A DNA stretch of 14,399 nt from DATJBC01 sp035515515 (GTDB lineage: Bacteria > Actinomycetota > Acidimicrobiia > Acidimicrobiales > UBA8190), in contig DATJBC010000317.1 in the NCBI GenBank assembly GCA_035515515.1, positions 1 through 14,399 on the forward strand, given 5' to 3'. The position numbers were made by a program, and so were the translations under genes. The notes below the pieces were generated by a model. That model had not been told where the DNA came from. It ran no database searches and saw only the letters and a program-made list of their open reading frames with translations. Positions 1 to 6,900 of the stretch are shown here, piece by piece. Numbering within the stretch: position 1 is the stretch's first letter; each line of letters opens with the position of its first letter.

Positions 1-1337
1 TCCACCAGGAGCAGGCCACAGGCCAGGACGGTGGGGGCCACGAAGCGCACGATGTCGATGGGGTCCGACCCCGAGAAGGCCACGGTGATGACGCCCATCT
101 GGGCCAGGGCCCCCAGCGCGGCCGCTAGCACGACGAGCAGGGGGATGGTCGCCCTGTCGGTGCACGCCAGCCACAGCGCCGGCACGAGCAGCGTCACCAC
201 CACGACCCAGCCCACCGGATAGGCGTCGCGGAAGTGGATGACCGAGAAGAAGATCGTGAAGCGGTCGAAGAAGGCGGCGACGCCGTGCAACGTGGGGTTT
301 GCTCCGCTGGGCCACAGCGTGTTGTAGTCACCCGCCGGCACCGGGAAGCTCGGTGTCCCCGACGACCGCCACAAGGCGATCGCCCATCCCGCGCTCGCCA
401 GCACGGTCGTCACCGCCACCGTGGCGAGGCCCCGCACCGACCGGCGTCCCCGGATCGCCACCGCGCCGAGCACGACGGCCACCACCAGCGCCACCACGAA
501 GTAGAAGCGCAGCGCCAGCACACCGGCCAAGAGGATCCCGATCACCACGTACAGCCAGGGACGGTCCTGCGCGCGCTGGTGGGGGATGTGGCGCAGCAGC
601 ACCAGGACGGCCAGCGACAAGGCGGTGACCGAGAACTCGGACCTGAGGTTGACGACGGGCCCGATCCCCAGTCCTATCGCCATGCCCAGGCCGAGCACGA
701 CGGCCCCCGCCACCACCCAGCGGCGCCTGGTGCTGCGCACCGCCACCACGAGGACGACGCCCAGCGCGAAGACGAGCTCGAAGGCGCGCAGGGAGGAGTT
801 CCCGGCCACCTTCAGGAACATCGCCTGGTAGAGCTCGCCGGCGCCGTAGCTCGTGATCCGGCGCAGGCTGAAGGGGTCGATGAGCCCCCCGGTGCCCAGC
901 AGGCGCTGGGCGAGGTAGACGTAGGCGCCGTCGTCGTCGATGGGGTTGTACGAGGAGACGCCGACGGCCAGGCCGATGGCGACCACCGTCACCGCGCCCC
1001 CCACCACGGCCAGCGCCAGGCCGCGCCCGATGTCCGCGGCGCGACTGGACCGCACCCGGCGCACGCCCGCCGGCACCAGGGGCGCGAGCAGGGCCACGCC
1101 AGCGCCGTGCCACGCCACCAACACCCAGAACCAGGCGGCGTCGGCGGCCACGAGGAACCCCCCGAACGCCATGAACAAGGCGACGCCCAGGGCCATCTGC
1201 ACCGGCGCGGTGACGACGGCGGGCGCGTCGTCCCACCCGGCACGGCGCAACAGCGCCACCACCGCGCGCCCCCATCCCCACGACCCCAGGAACAAGAGGG
1301 CCAGGAGCCCGAGCATCGCCAGCGGGCTGCCGTTCAC
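1..1337 (-). CDS. Polytopic membrane protein, GT-C glycosyltransferase-like (C-terminus cut by window edge)
   Basis: The reading frame enters from a GTG at 1337 and is still open at position 1, giving 445 visible residues. A GGGGG Shine-Dalgarno-like run lies at 1346-1350, eight bases upstream, and supports this start. The protein is mostly hydrophobic helices: about residues 6-20, 42-66, 68-90, 107-128, then several after residue 185. Between helices, a loop near residues 130-160 reads YNPIDDDGAYVYLAQRL followed by DPFSLRR. An acidic cluster (D134-D136) just after an early helix is typical of GT-C enzymes that use polyprenyl-phosphate sugars, where it sits on the outer face of the membrane. 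Family assignment rests on this topology and acidic loop, not on a recognised named family; an O-antigen-polymerase-like or uncharacterised membrane protein is also possible. It is transcribed away from the heptose operon, sharing a 175-base divergent region. The other end of the gene is not visible. Confidence 0.75.
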   Translation of the reverse strand, partial: MNGSPLAMLGLLALLFLGSWGWGRAVVALLRRAGWDDAPAVVTAPVQMALGVALFMAFGGFLVAADAAWFWVLVAWHGAGVALLAPLVPAGVRRVRSSRAADIGRGLALAVVGGAVTVVAIGLAVGVSSYNPIDDDGAYVYLAQRLLGTGGLIDPFSLRRITSYGAGELYQAMFLKVAGNSSLRAFELVFALGVVLVVAVRSTRRRWVVAGAVVLGLGMAIGLGIGPVVNLRSEFSVTALSLAVLVLLRHIPHQRAQDRPWLYVVIGILLAGVLALRFYFVVALVVAVVLGAVAIRGRRSVRGLATVAVTTVLASAGWAIALWRSSGTPSFPVPAGDYNTLWPSGANPTLHGVAAFFDRFTIFFSVIHFRDAYPVGWVVVVTLLVPALWLACTDRATIPLLVVLAAALGALAQMGVITVAFSGSDPIDIVRFVAPTVLACGLLLV

Positions 1338-1473
1338 GGCGTCATCCCCCGCCGCCCCCCGGCGGGGCGGGTCGCGTCCCCGCCCAGCCCCCCATCGGTC
1401 CCACGGAGCGACAACGGTAGCCGGGCCCGCCCTCGGTCCCGGTGCGCCCGTCGGCCACCGCTGCGCGACCCGC

Positions 1474-1479
1474 TAGCAT
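1474..1479 (+). promoter_or_regulatory. Candidate -10 box of the heptose operon
   Basis: TAGCAT fits the actinobacterial TAnnnT -10 consensus and lies 33 bases before the ATG of the first operon gene, in the only sizeable gap before it. A transcription start near 1486-1490 is expected. No convincing -35 hexamer is visible. The transcript would begin close to a tiny open frame whose stop overlaps the isomerase start. Confidence 0.4.
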
Positions 1480-1512
1480 GCGCGGCGCGATGCGTGACCC
1501 GAACATGGGGCG

Positions 1513-2109
1513 ATGACCTTCAGCGAGACGTTCATCGAGGAATCGGTCGCCCTCCTGCGGGGACTCGACACCTCGGCCATCGAAGCCTGTGCCTCGGGCC
1601 TCGCCGAGGTGCGCGCCCGGGGCGGTCGCCTGTTCATCCTGGGCGTGGGGGGCTCGGCCGGTCATGCCTCGCACGCCGTCAACGACTTCCGCAAGCTCTG
1701 CAACGTCGAGGCCTACACCCCCACCGACAACGTGAGCGAGCTCACGGCGCGGACCAACGACGAGGGGTGGGACACGACCTTCGTGGAATGGCTGCGCTGC
1801 TCGCGGCTCGACGCCAACGACGGGGTCCTCGTGTTCTCGGTGGGCGGGGGCGACCGTGAGCGCCAGGTGTCGGTGAACCTGGTCCGGGCCCTGGAGCTGG
1901 CGGTGGAGCGCGGCGCATCGGTGTTCGGGGTGGTGGGCCGCCAGGGGGGATACACGGCCACGGTGGCCAACGCCTGTGTCGTCATCCCGCCCCTGTACGC
2001 GGACCGGGTCACCCCCCACACCGAGGGCCTGGCCGCGGTGGTGTGGCACCTCCTCGTGAGCCACCCGGCGCTGGCCGCCAACGTGACCAAGTGGGAGGGC
2101 CTGCGGTGA
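1513..2109 (+). CDS. gmhA: SIS-domain phosphoheptose isomerase-like protein
   Basis: This 198-residue protein is one SIS domain of GmhA size. GmhA converts sedoheptulose 7-phosphate to D-glycero-D-manno-heptose 7-phosphate in the cytoplasm. The N-terminal half carries the sugar-phosphate motif LGVGGSAGHASH (residues 43-54), and TARTNDEGW (78-86) matches the ND motif region of GmhA. The C-terminal helix has PHTEGLAAVVWH (168-179). Aligned by eye to E. coli GmhA from memory, the active histidine (H180) is kept as H179, but the catalytic glutamate E65 falls on D58, Q172 on E171, and the phosphate-binding STSGNS loop is replaced by SVGGGD (109-114). It therefore belongs to a divergent GmhA-like branch, and the substrate is inferred from the heptose genes downstream. 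It is the first gene of the operon; its TGA overlaps the GTG of the next gene (GTGA). Confidence 0.8.
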   Translation: MTFSETFIEESVALLRGLDTSAIEACASGLAEVRARGGRLFILGVGGSAGHASHAVNDFRKLCNVEAYTPTDNVSELTARTNDEGWDTTFVEWLRCSRLDANDGVLVFSVGGGDRERQVSVNLVRALELAVERGASVFGVVGRQGGYTATVANACVVIPPLYADRVTPHTEGLAAVVWHLLVSHPALAANVTKWEGLR

Positions 2110-3092
2110 CGTCCCCGCGCGGGGGATCGGCGCGCTACTGCATCGTGGGCGGGGCCGGCTTCATCGGCAGCCACATGGTGGACGCCCTGCTGGCCGACGA
2201 CGCCGTGGAACGGGTGACGGTGTTCGACAACTTCTCGTCGGGGCGCCGCTGGCACCTGGAGCACCACGGCGGGGACCGCCGCCTGCGGGTGGTGGAGGAC
2301 GACGTCCGAGACCTCGGCGCCCTCGTGGCCGCCATGGACGGCGCCCAGAGCGTCATCCACCTGGCGTCGAACCCCGACATCGCCCGGGCCGCCACCGAGC
2401 CCGCCGTGGACTTCGACCTGGGCACCCTGCTCACCCACCACGTCGTGGAGGCCGCCCGCATCTCGGGCACGGGGCGCGTCCTCTACGCCTCGGGGAGCGG
2501 CGTCTACGGGGACCTCGGCGAGCTCGAGGCGGACGAGGACTTCGGCCCCCTCGTGCCGGTGTCGACCTACGGGGCGAGCAAGCTGGCCGGTGAGGCGCTC
2601 ATCGCCTCGTACTGCTTCATGTTCGACCTGAGCGGCGCGGTGTTCCGCTTCGGCAACGTCGTGGGCCCCCGCCAGACCCACGGCGTGGGCTACGACTTCG
2701 TGCGGCGGCTGCTGGCGGAGCCCGCCGAGCTGCCCATCCTCGGTGACGGCCGGCAGAGCAAGTCCTACGTGCACGTGTCCGACATCGTCGACGCCGTGCT
2801 GCTCGCCGGGGAGCGGGCCCCGCGGCCCTTCGCGGCGTTCAACGTCGCCACCGGCGACTACATCACCGTCAAGGAGATCGCCGACCTCGCCGTCGAGGTG
2901 GTGGGGACGACGGGCACCGTGTACCGCTTCAGCGGCGGCGACCGGGGCTGGAAGGGCGACGTCCCCGTGGTGCGGCTCAACACCGACCGGATCCGGGCCC
3001 TCGGATGGGCCAACGCCATGAGCTCGCGCCAGGCGCTCGAGGCGTCCCTGCGGTCCATGCTCGACGACGCCAGGTCGGGGCGCCTGACGTGA
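2106..3092 (+). CDS. NAD-dependent epimerase/dehydratase (extended SDR), nucleotide-sugar type
   Basis: A 328-residue extended short-chain dehydrogenase/reductase, the usual length for UDP-glucose 4-epimerase-like enzymes. The Rossmann motif GGAGFIG (residues 15-21) and DNFSSG (41-46) near the end of the second strand indicate NAD(P) binding. The active site shows YASGSGVYGD (127-136) and the catalytic Y155-x-x-x-K159 pair in STYGASK. RFGNVVGPRQ and the later GDGRQSKSYVHVSDI stretch are conserved sugar-nucleotide epimerase motifs. It starts at a GTG whose last two bases are part of the upstream stop codon, and the frame upstream of this GTG lies inside the isomerase gene. Its position within a heptose operon suggests it changes the stereochemistry or oxidation state of an activated heptose, but the exact reaction (epimerase or dehydratase) cannot be read from the sequence. 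Its stop overlaps the next start by GTGA. Confidence 0.88.
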   Translation: MTSPRGGSARYCIVGGAGFIGSHMVDALLADDAVERVTVFDNFSSGRRWHLEHHGGDRRLRVVEDDVRDLGALVAAMDGAQSVIHLASNPDIARAATEPAVDFDLGTLLTHHVVEAARISGTGRVLYASGSGVYGDLGELEADEDFGPLVPVSTYGASKLAGEALIASYCFMFDLSGAVFRFGNVVGPRQTHGVGYDFVRRLLAEPAELPILGDGRQSKSYVHVSDIVDAVLLAGERAPRPFAAFNVATGDYITVKEIADLAVEVVGTTGTVYRFSGGDRGWKGDVPVVRLNTDRIRALGWANAMSSRQALEASLRSMLDDARSGRLT

Positions 3093-3652
3093 CGCCCGGT
3101 GCCGGTGCGGACGCCCCCGGCGTCCGGCGACCGGCCGTGTTCCTCGACCGCGACGGCGTGCTCAACGAGCCGCTCGTGCGCCACGGCAGGCCGTTCTCCC
3201 CCCGCCGCCCCGACGAGCTGGTGGTGGTGCCCGGCGTCCCCGACGCCTGTGCACGGCTCCGGGCCCGGGGCCTGGTGCTGGTGGTCGTGACCAACCAGCC
3301 CGACGTGGCCCGGGGGCTGCAGAGCGCCCAGGACGTGGCCGCCATCAACGCCCGCCTGCGGGCCGCCATAGCCCTTGACGCCGTGTACGTGTGCCCGCAC
3401 GACGACGCGGACGCCTGCCCCTGCCGCAAGCCCAAGCCCGGCATGCTCCTGGCGGCGGCCGGGGACCTCGACCTCGACCTCCCCCGCAGCTTTATGGTGG
3501 GCGACCGGTGGTCGGACATCGAGGCAGGTCGGAGCGCCGGATGCCGGACGGTGTATATTGACCGGGGGTATCAGGAGCCACGGCCGACGGCCTTCGATCA
3601 CGCGGTCGAGGACCCGGTGGGCGCGTTGGACTGGGTCCTGACGAAGGTCTGA
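3089..3652 (+). CDS. gmhB: D-glycero-D-manno-heptose 1,7-bisphosphate 7-phosphatase (HAD, GmhB family)
   Basis: A 187-residue HAD phosphatase of GmhB/HisB-N type, expected to remove the C7 phosphate from heptose 1,7-bisphosphate and leave heptose 1-phosphate. HAD motif I is FLDRDGV (residues 18-24, nucleophile D20 and acid D22). Motif II is VVVTNQ with T68-N69. Motif III contributes CRKPKPGM around K114/K116, and motif IV is VGDRWSD (D139, D143). The zinc-binding loop typical of GmhB is complete: C102-x-H104 and C110-x-C112. The GTG start overlaps the preceding stop (GTGA). Extension upstream would only run through the end of the epimerase gene. Histidinol-phosphatase is the main alternative in this family, but no histidine genes are nearby and the kinase and nucleotidyltransferase of the heptose route are downstream. 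Confidence 0.88.
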   Translation: MTPGAGADAPGVRRPAVFLDRDGVLNEPLVRHGRPFSPRRPDELVVVPGVPDACARLRARGLVLVVVTNQPDVARGLQSAQDVAAINARLRAAIALDAVYVCPHDDADACPCRKPKPGMLLAAAGDLDLDLPRSFMVGDRWSDIEAGRSAGCRTVYIDRGYQEPRPTAFDHAVEDPVGALDWVLTKV

Positions 3653-3653
3653 C

Positions 3654-3662
3654 AGGAGGGGG
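3654..3662 (+). promoter_or_regulatory. Strong ribosome binding site of the transaldolase gene
   Basis: AGGAGGGGG ends three bases before the GTG at 3666 (AGGAGG itself ends six bases before it). It is the strongest Shine-Dalgarno match seen in the operon and fixes the transaldolase start. This is the only gene of the first five junctions that is not started by stop-codon overlap, which suggests it is translated independently and perhaps more strongly. Confidence 0.75.
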
Positions 3663-3665
3663 CCC

Positions 3666-4382
3666 GTGTCCGATCCTCGTCCGTACGGGGTCAAGATCTT
3701 CGCCGACGGCGCCGACCTGGAGGGCATCCTCCGGCTGGCCGGCGACCCCGCCATCTCCGGCTTCACCACCAACCCCACGCTCATGCGCAAGTCGGGCATC
3801 GACGACTACCCGGGCTTCGCCCGCAAGGTGCTCGACCACGTGACCGACAAGCCCATCTCCTTCGAGGTCTTCTCGGACGACTTCGACGAGATGGCCGTCC
3901 AGGCCAGGACGATCGCGTCGTGGGGCGACAACGTGTACGTCAAGATCCCGGTCACCAACACCCGTGGCCAGAGCGCGGCCCCGTTGATCCGCTCCCTCTC
4001 GGGGGACGGCCTGCACCTCAACGTCACCGCCATCCTGCCCCTGGAGCAGGTGCGGACCGTGGCCGAGGCGCTGGCCGACGGTCCGGGCGCCATCGTGTCG
4101 GTCTTCGCCGGGCGCATCGCCGACACCGGGCGCGACCCCGTGCCCATCATGCGCGAGGCGGTGGAGATCCTGGCGCCGTACCCCGCCCTGGAGCTGCTGT
4201 GGGCCAGCCCGCGCGAGATCCTCAACGTGCCCCAGGCGGCCTCGGTGGGGTGCCACATCATCACGGTGACCCACGAGATGCTGGTCAAGCTGGCCGGCCT
4301 GGGACGGGCCCTGCACGACGTGTCGCTCGACACCGTGCGCATGTTCCGCGACGACGCCGTCAGCTCGGCGTTCCTGCTTTGA
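3666..4382 (+). CDS. tal: Transaldolase (small TalC/FSA-type fold)
   Basis: A 238-residue class I aldolase of the small transaldolase / fructose-6-phosphate aldolase group, a single cytoplasmic TIM barrel. The Schiff-base lysine is K93 in NVYVKIPVT. Other family landmarks are D14 in IFADGAD, N36 in TTNPTL, NVTA (119-122) and the AGRIADTGRDP segment (148-158). Residues that separate true transaldolases from FSA point to transaldolase: E67 in ISFEVF (glutamine in FSA) and F147 in SVFAGRI (tyrosine in FSA). These positions were matched by eye from memory. Transaldolase exchanges a dihydroxyacetone unit between fructose 6-phosphate and erythrose 4-phosphate and so can make sedoheptulose 7-phosphate, the entry substrate of the heptose pathway coded around it. 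A dedicated precursor-supply role is an inference from this context. The GTG start has an excellent ribosome binding site. Confidence 0.88.
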   Translation: MSDPRPYGVKIFADGADLEGILRLAGDPAISGFTTNPTLMRKSGIDDYPGFARKVLDHVTDKPISFEVFSDDFDEMAVQARTIASWGDNVYVKIPVTNTRGQSAAPLIRSLSGDGLHLNVTAILPLEQVRTVAEALADGPGAIVSVFAGRIADTGRDPVPIMREAVEILAPYPALELLWASPREILNVPQAASVGCHIITVTHEMLVKLAGLGRALHDVSLDTVRMFRDDAVSSAFLL

Positions 4383-5188
4383 CGGCCAGCGGCGTCGCCC
4401 GGCCGCCGGTGCAGGCCGGGCGCGACGAGTGGGACCGGCACTGGGCCCGCTACGGCGAGCCGGCCCAGGGCAACCCGGCCAACGCCTACCGGCACCGGCT
4501 GGTGCTCCGGCTCCTGGGCGAGCCCGGCCCCGGCGACGTGGTCCTGGACGTGGGATCGGGCCAGGGCGAGCTGGCCCTGGCCCTCAAGCGTCGCTTCCCG
4601 GCGGCGACGGTGCGGGGCATCGAGTACAGCGCCGAGGGCGTGGCCCGCGCGGCCGCCGCGGCGGCCGCCGCCGGCCTGGACGTGTCCTTCGCCCGGCGCG
4701 ACCTGCTGGAGCCGGCGAAGCCGGGCGAGGCGGGCGCGGCGGCCTCCTTCGCCACGTGCTCCGAGGTGCTCGAGCACGTCGACGACCCCGCCCTGCTCCT
4801 GCGCAACGCGGGCGAGTACATGGCGCCGGGGTGCCGCCTGGTGGTGACCGTCCCCGGGGGGCCGCGCTCGGCCTTCGACGAGCACATCGGGCACCGCCGG
4901 CACTTCGGGCCCGCCCGCCTGCGCGACCTGCTCACCGGGGCGGGCTACGCGGTGGAGCGCGTGGCCCGGGCCGGCTTCCCCTTCTTCAACCTCTACCGCC
5001 TGGCGGTCATCGCCCGGGGCCGGCGCCTCATCGCCGATCTCGAGTCCGGCGCCCCGGGGGCGGCCGGCGCCCCGGGGGCGGTGCTCGCCTTCTTCGACAA
5101 GTCGTTCCGGCTCAACCTCCCGTCGTCACCCTTCGGATGGCAGATGGTGGCCGTGGCCCGCTACCGAGGAGGCGAGCGCTCCCCATGA
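4379..5188 (+). CDS. Class I SAM-dependent methyltransferase
   Basis: A methyltransferase of about 269 residues. Motif I is VVLDVGSGQGE (residues 54-64), the acidic end of strand 2 is IEYS (E82), and the post-motif SEVLEHVDDP (128-137) is typical of Methyltransf_11/12 families. DEHIGHRRHF (167-176) resembles a histidine-rich motif seen in such enzymes near sugar and lipid clusters. The likely substrate is the heptose or its nucleotide, based on position only; O-, C- or N-methylation cannot be told. The start is uncertain. A TTG at 4379 overlaps the transaldolase stop as TTGA, like the GTGA and ATGA junctions elsewhere in the operon, but it has no ribosome binding site. A GTG at 4409 would shorten it by ten residues without losing conserved sequence. 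An 18-bp direct duplication (5048-5080 region) codes GAPGAA/GAPGAV. Its TGA overlaps the next ATG. Confidence 0.85.
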   Translation: MTASGVARPPVQAGRDEWDRHWARYGEPAQGNPANAYRHRLVLRLLGEPGPGDVVLDVGSGQGELALALKRRFPAATVRGIEYSAEGVARAAAAAAAAGLDVSFARRDLLEPAKPGEAGAAASFATCSEVLEHVDDPALLLRNAGEYMAPGCRLVVTVPGGPRSAFDEHIGHRRHFGPARLRDLLTGAGYAVERVARAGFPFFNLYRLAVIARGRRLIADLESGAPGAAGAPGAVLAFFDKSFRLNLPSSPFGWQMVAVARYRGGERSP

Positions 5189-6165
5189 TCATCTCCCGCA
5201 CCCCCCTGCGCGTCACCCTGGGAGGTGGCGGCACCGACCTGCCCTCGTACTACGAGCAGTTCGGCGGCTTCGTGGTGGCGGCCGCCATCAACCGCTACGT
5301 GTTCATCGCCATCAACAAGACCTTCGGCGACGACTACTTCCTCAAGTACTCCGAGCTCGAGCGGGCCAAGTTCGTCGAGGACATCAAGCACCCCATCATC
5401 CGCTCCGCCCTGCACCTGCACCCCATCGGCCCGGCCATCGAGCTGGTGAGCGTGGCCGACATCCCGGCCGGCACCGGCCTGGGCTCCTCGGGGGCCTTCA
5501 CCGTGGGCCTGTTGCGGGCCCTGTACGCCTTCAAGCGCGAGCACGTGACCGCGGCCAGCCTGGCGGAGGAGGCGTGCCGCATCGAGATCGAGATGCTGGG
5601 CGGCCCGGTGGGCAAGCAGGACCAGTACATCGCGGCGTTCGGCGGCCTGACGTGCTTCGAGATCGAGCGCGACGGGCACGTGAGCGTGTCGCCGCTGCTC
5701 GTCTCCAACGACACGCTGCGCGACCTCGAGGAGCACCTGTGCATGTTCTTCACGGGCTACTCCCGGCCGGCCGAGGCCGTGCTCGAGGAGCAGCGCACCA
5801 AGTCCAGCAGCGGCGACAAGGACATGCTCGACAGCCTGCACTACGTGATGGAGAACGGGCTCGCCACCAAGGAGGCGCTGCAGGCCGGTGACACCACCCG
5901 CTTCGCCACCCTCATGGACGAGCACTGGCAGCGCAAGCGCCGGCGCTCGGCGCTCATGTCCAACGAGCGCATCGACCGCTGCTACGAGGTGGCCATGGCC
6001 AGCGGGGCCCTGGGCGGCAAGCTGGTGGGGGCGGGCTCGGGCGGCTTCCTCCTCTTCTACGCCAAGGACGTCGACTCCGTGCGCAGCGCCATGGCGGCCG
6101 AGGGCCTGTCCGAGGTCCGCTTCGGGTTCGACTTCGACGGTTCGGCGCCGCTCGTCCGGGACTGA
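5185..6165 (+). CDS. hddA: D-glycero-alpha-D-manno-heptose 7-phosphate kinase (GHMP kinase, HddA family)
   Basis: A 326-residue GHMP-superfamily kinase expected to phosphorylate C1 of heptose 7-phosphate with ATP, giving the alpha 1,7-bisphosphate. The N-terminus, MIISRTPLRVTLGGGGTDLP (residues 1-20), is characteristic of the HddA group rather than galactokinase or mevalonate kinase. The ATP-binding motif 2 is PAGTGLGSSGAF (94-105), GGPVGKQDQYIAAFGG (139-154) follows, and motif 3 is KLVGAGSGGFLL (279-290). The length matches the family. The ATG at 5185 overlaps the methyltransferase stop (ATGA) and has an AGGAGG at 5167-5172, rather far upstream. HddA acts in the GDP-heptose branch found in S-layer glycans and some antibiotics. 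The ADP-heptose branch instead uses HldE/RfaE, which is not seen here. Other sugar-1-kinases of this superfamily are the alternative. Confidence 0.88.
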   Translation: MIISRTPLRVTLGGGGTDLPSYYEQFGGFVVAAAINRYVFIAINKTFGDDYFLKYSELERAKFVEDIKHPIIRSALHLHPIGPAIELVSVADIPAGTGLGSSGAFTVGLLRALYAFKREHVTAASLAEEACRIEIEMLGGPVGKQDQYIAAFGGLTCFEIERDGHVSVSPLLVSNDTLRDLEEHLCMFFTGYSRPAEAVLEEQRTKSSSGDKDMLDSLHYVMENGLATKEALQAGDTTRFATLMDEHWQRKRRRSALMSNERIDRCYEVAMASGALGGKLVGAGSGGFLLFYAKDVDSVRSAMAAEGLSEVRFGFDFDGSAPLVRD

Positions 6166-6168
6166 GCG

Positions 6169-6900
6169 GTGCGGTGCCTCGTCCTCGCCGGAGGGTTGGG
6201 CACCCGGCTCGACCCGGTGACGCGGACCGTGCCCAAGTGCCTCATCCCCGTGGCGGGGAGGCCCTTCGCCCACTGGCAGCTCGAGTGGCTGGCCTCGCAG
6301 GAGGTGACCGACGTCGTCTACAGCATCGGGCACCTCGGCGACCAGGTGCGCGCCGCGGTGGGCGACGGCACGCGCTTCGGCGTGTCGGTGCGCTACGTCG
6401 AGGACGGCCCCCGCCGGCGCGGCACGGCCGGGGCGGTGCGCCTGGCGGTGGACGAAGGCGCCCTCGGGGAGCAGTTCTTCGTCCTCTACGGCGACTCCTG
6501 GCTGTCGATCAGCCTGCCGGCGGTGGCCCGCGCCTACGGCGCCGCGGGCAGGCCCGCCCTCATGACGGTGTTCCGCAACCGGGGACGCTGGGAGCATCCC
6601 AACGCCGTGTTCGCCGGGGGCATGGTGACCTGGTACGAGAAGGGCCTGGCCGACCCCCCGCCCGCCATGGAGTACGTCGACTACGGCCTGTCGGTGCTCG
6701 ACGCCGCGGTGGTGCGCGAGCTGGTGCCGGCGGGGCGCGCCGCCGACCTGGCCGAGGTCTTCACCCCCCTCAGCCGGGCGGGCCGGCTGGCGGGGTTCGA
6801 GGCCACCGAGCGCTTCTACGAGATCGGCAGCCCGGACGGGCTGGCCGAGGTGGAGGCGCTCCTGGGGCGCTCAGCGCAGCAGGCGCACCGACGGGGGTGA
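6169..6900 (+). CDS. hddC: Heptose 1-phosphate nucleotidyltransferase (HddC family, probably guanylyltransferase)
   Basis: A 243-residue sugar-1-phosphate nucleotidyltransferase. The nucleotide-binding signature is LAGGLGTRLDPVTRTVPK (residues 6-23, with K23), followed by PVAGRPF. The metal-binding aspartate is probably D109 in LYGDSWL (106-112). After heptose 1-phosphate is formed by the kinase and phosphatase, this enzyme would make the nucleotide-activated heptose. GDP is the nucleotide in characterised HddC, but base choice (GTP, CTP, ATP) is not readable from sequence by eye. The GTG start sits three bases after the kinase stop, without a strong ribosome binding site, so translation is probably coupled. 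It is the last gene of the operon. Its end overlaps the end of the convergent membrane-protein gene by 30 bp, leaving no space for an ordinary terminator between them. Confidence 0.85.
   Translation: MRCLVLAGGLGTRLDPVTRTVPKCLIPVAGRPFAHWQLEWLASQEVTDVVYSIGHLGDQVRAAVGDGTRFGVSVRYVEDGPRRRGTAGAVRLAVDEGALGEQFFVLYGDSWLSISLPAVARAYGAAGRPALMTVFRNRGRWEHPNAVFAGGMVTWYEKGLADPPPAMEYVDYGLSVLDAAVVRELVPAGRAADLAEVFTPLSRAGRLAGFEATERFYEIGSPDGLAEVEALLGRSAQQAHRRG

Noticed and set aside
234..1340. Plus-strand open frames opposite the first membrane protein
   Set aside because: Low-complexity Arg/His/Pro-rich translations without domains; the minus frame starting at 1337 gives well-formed transmembrane helices.
1414..1419. 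Minus-strand TACCGT as a -10 box for the leftward membrane protein
   Set aside because: A weak match with no -35 partner, lying about 75 bases from the start codon in very GC-rich DNA; not distinguishable from chance.
3089..3652. Histidinol-phosphate phosphatase
   Set aside because: The zinc-loop HAD fold is shared with HisB-N, but neighbouring genes are heptose-pathway enzymes and no histidine biosynthesis gene is present.
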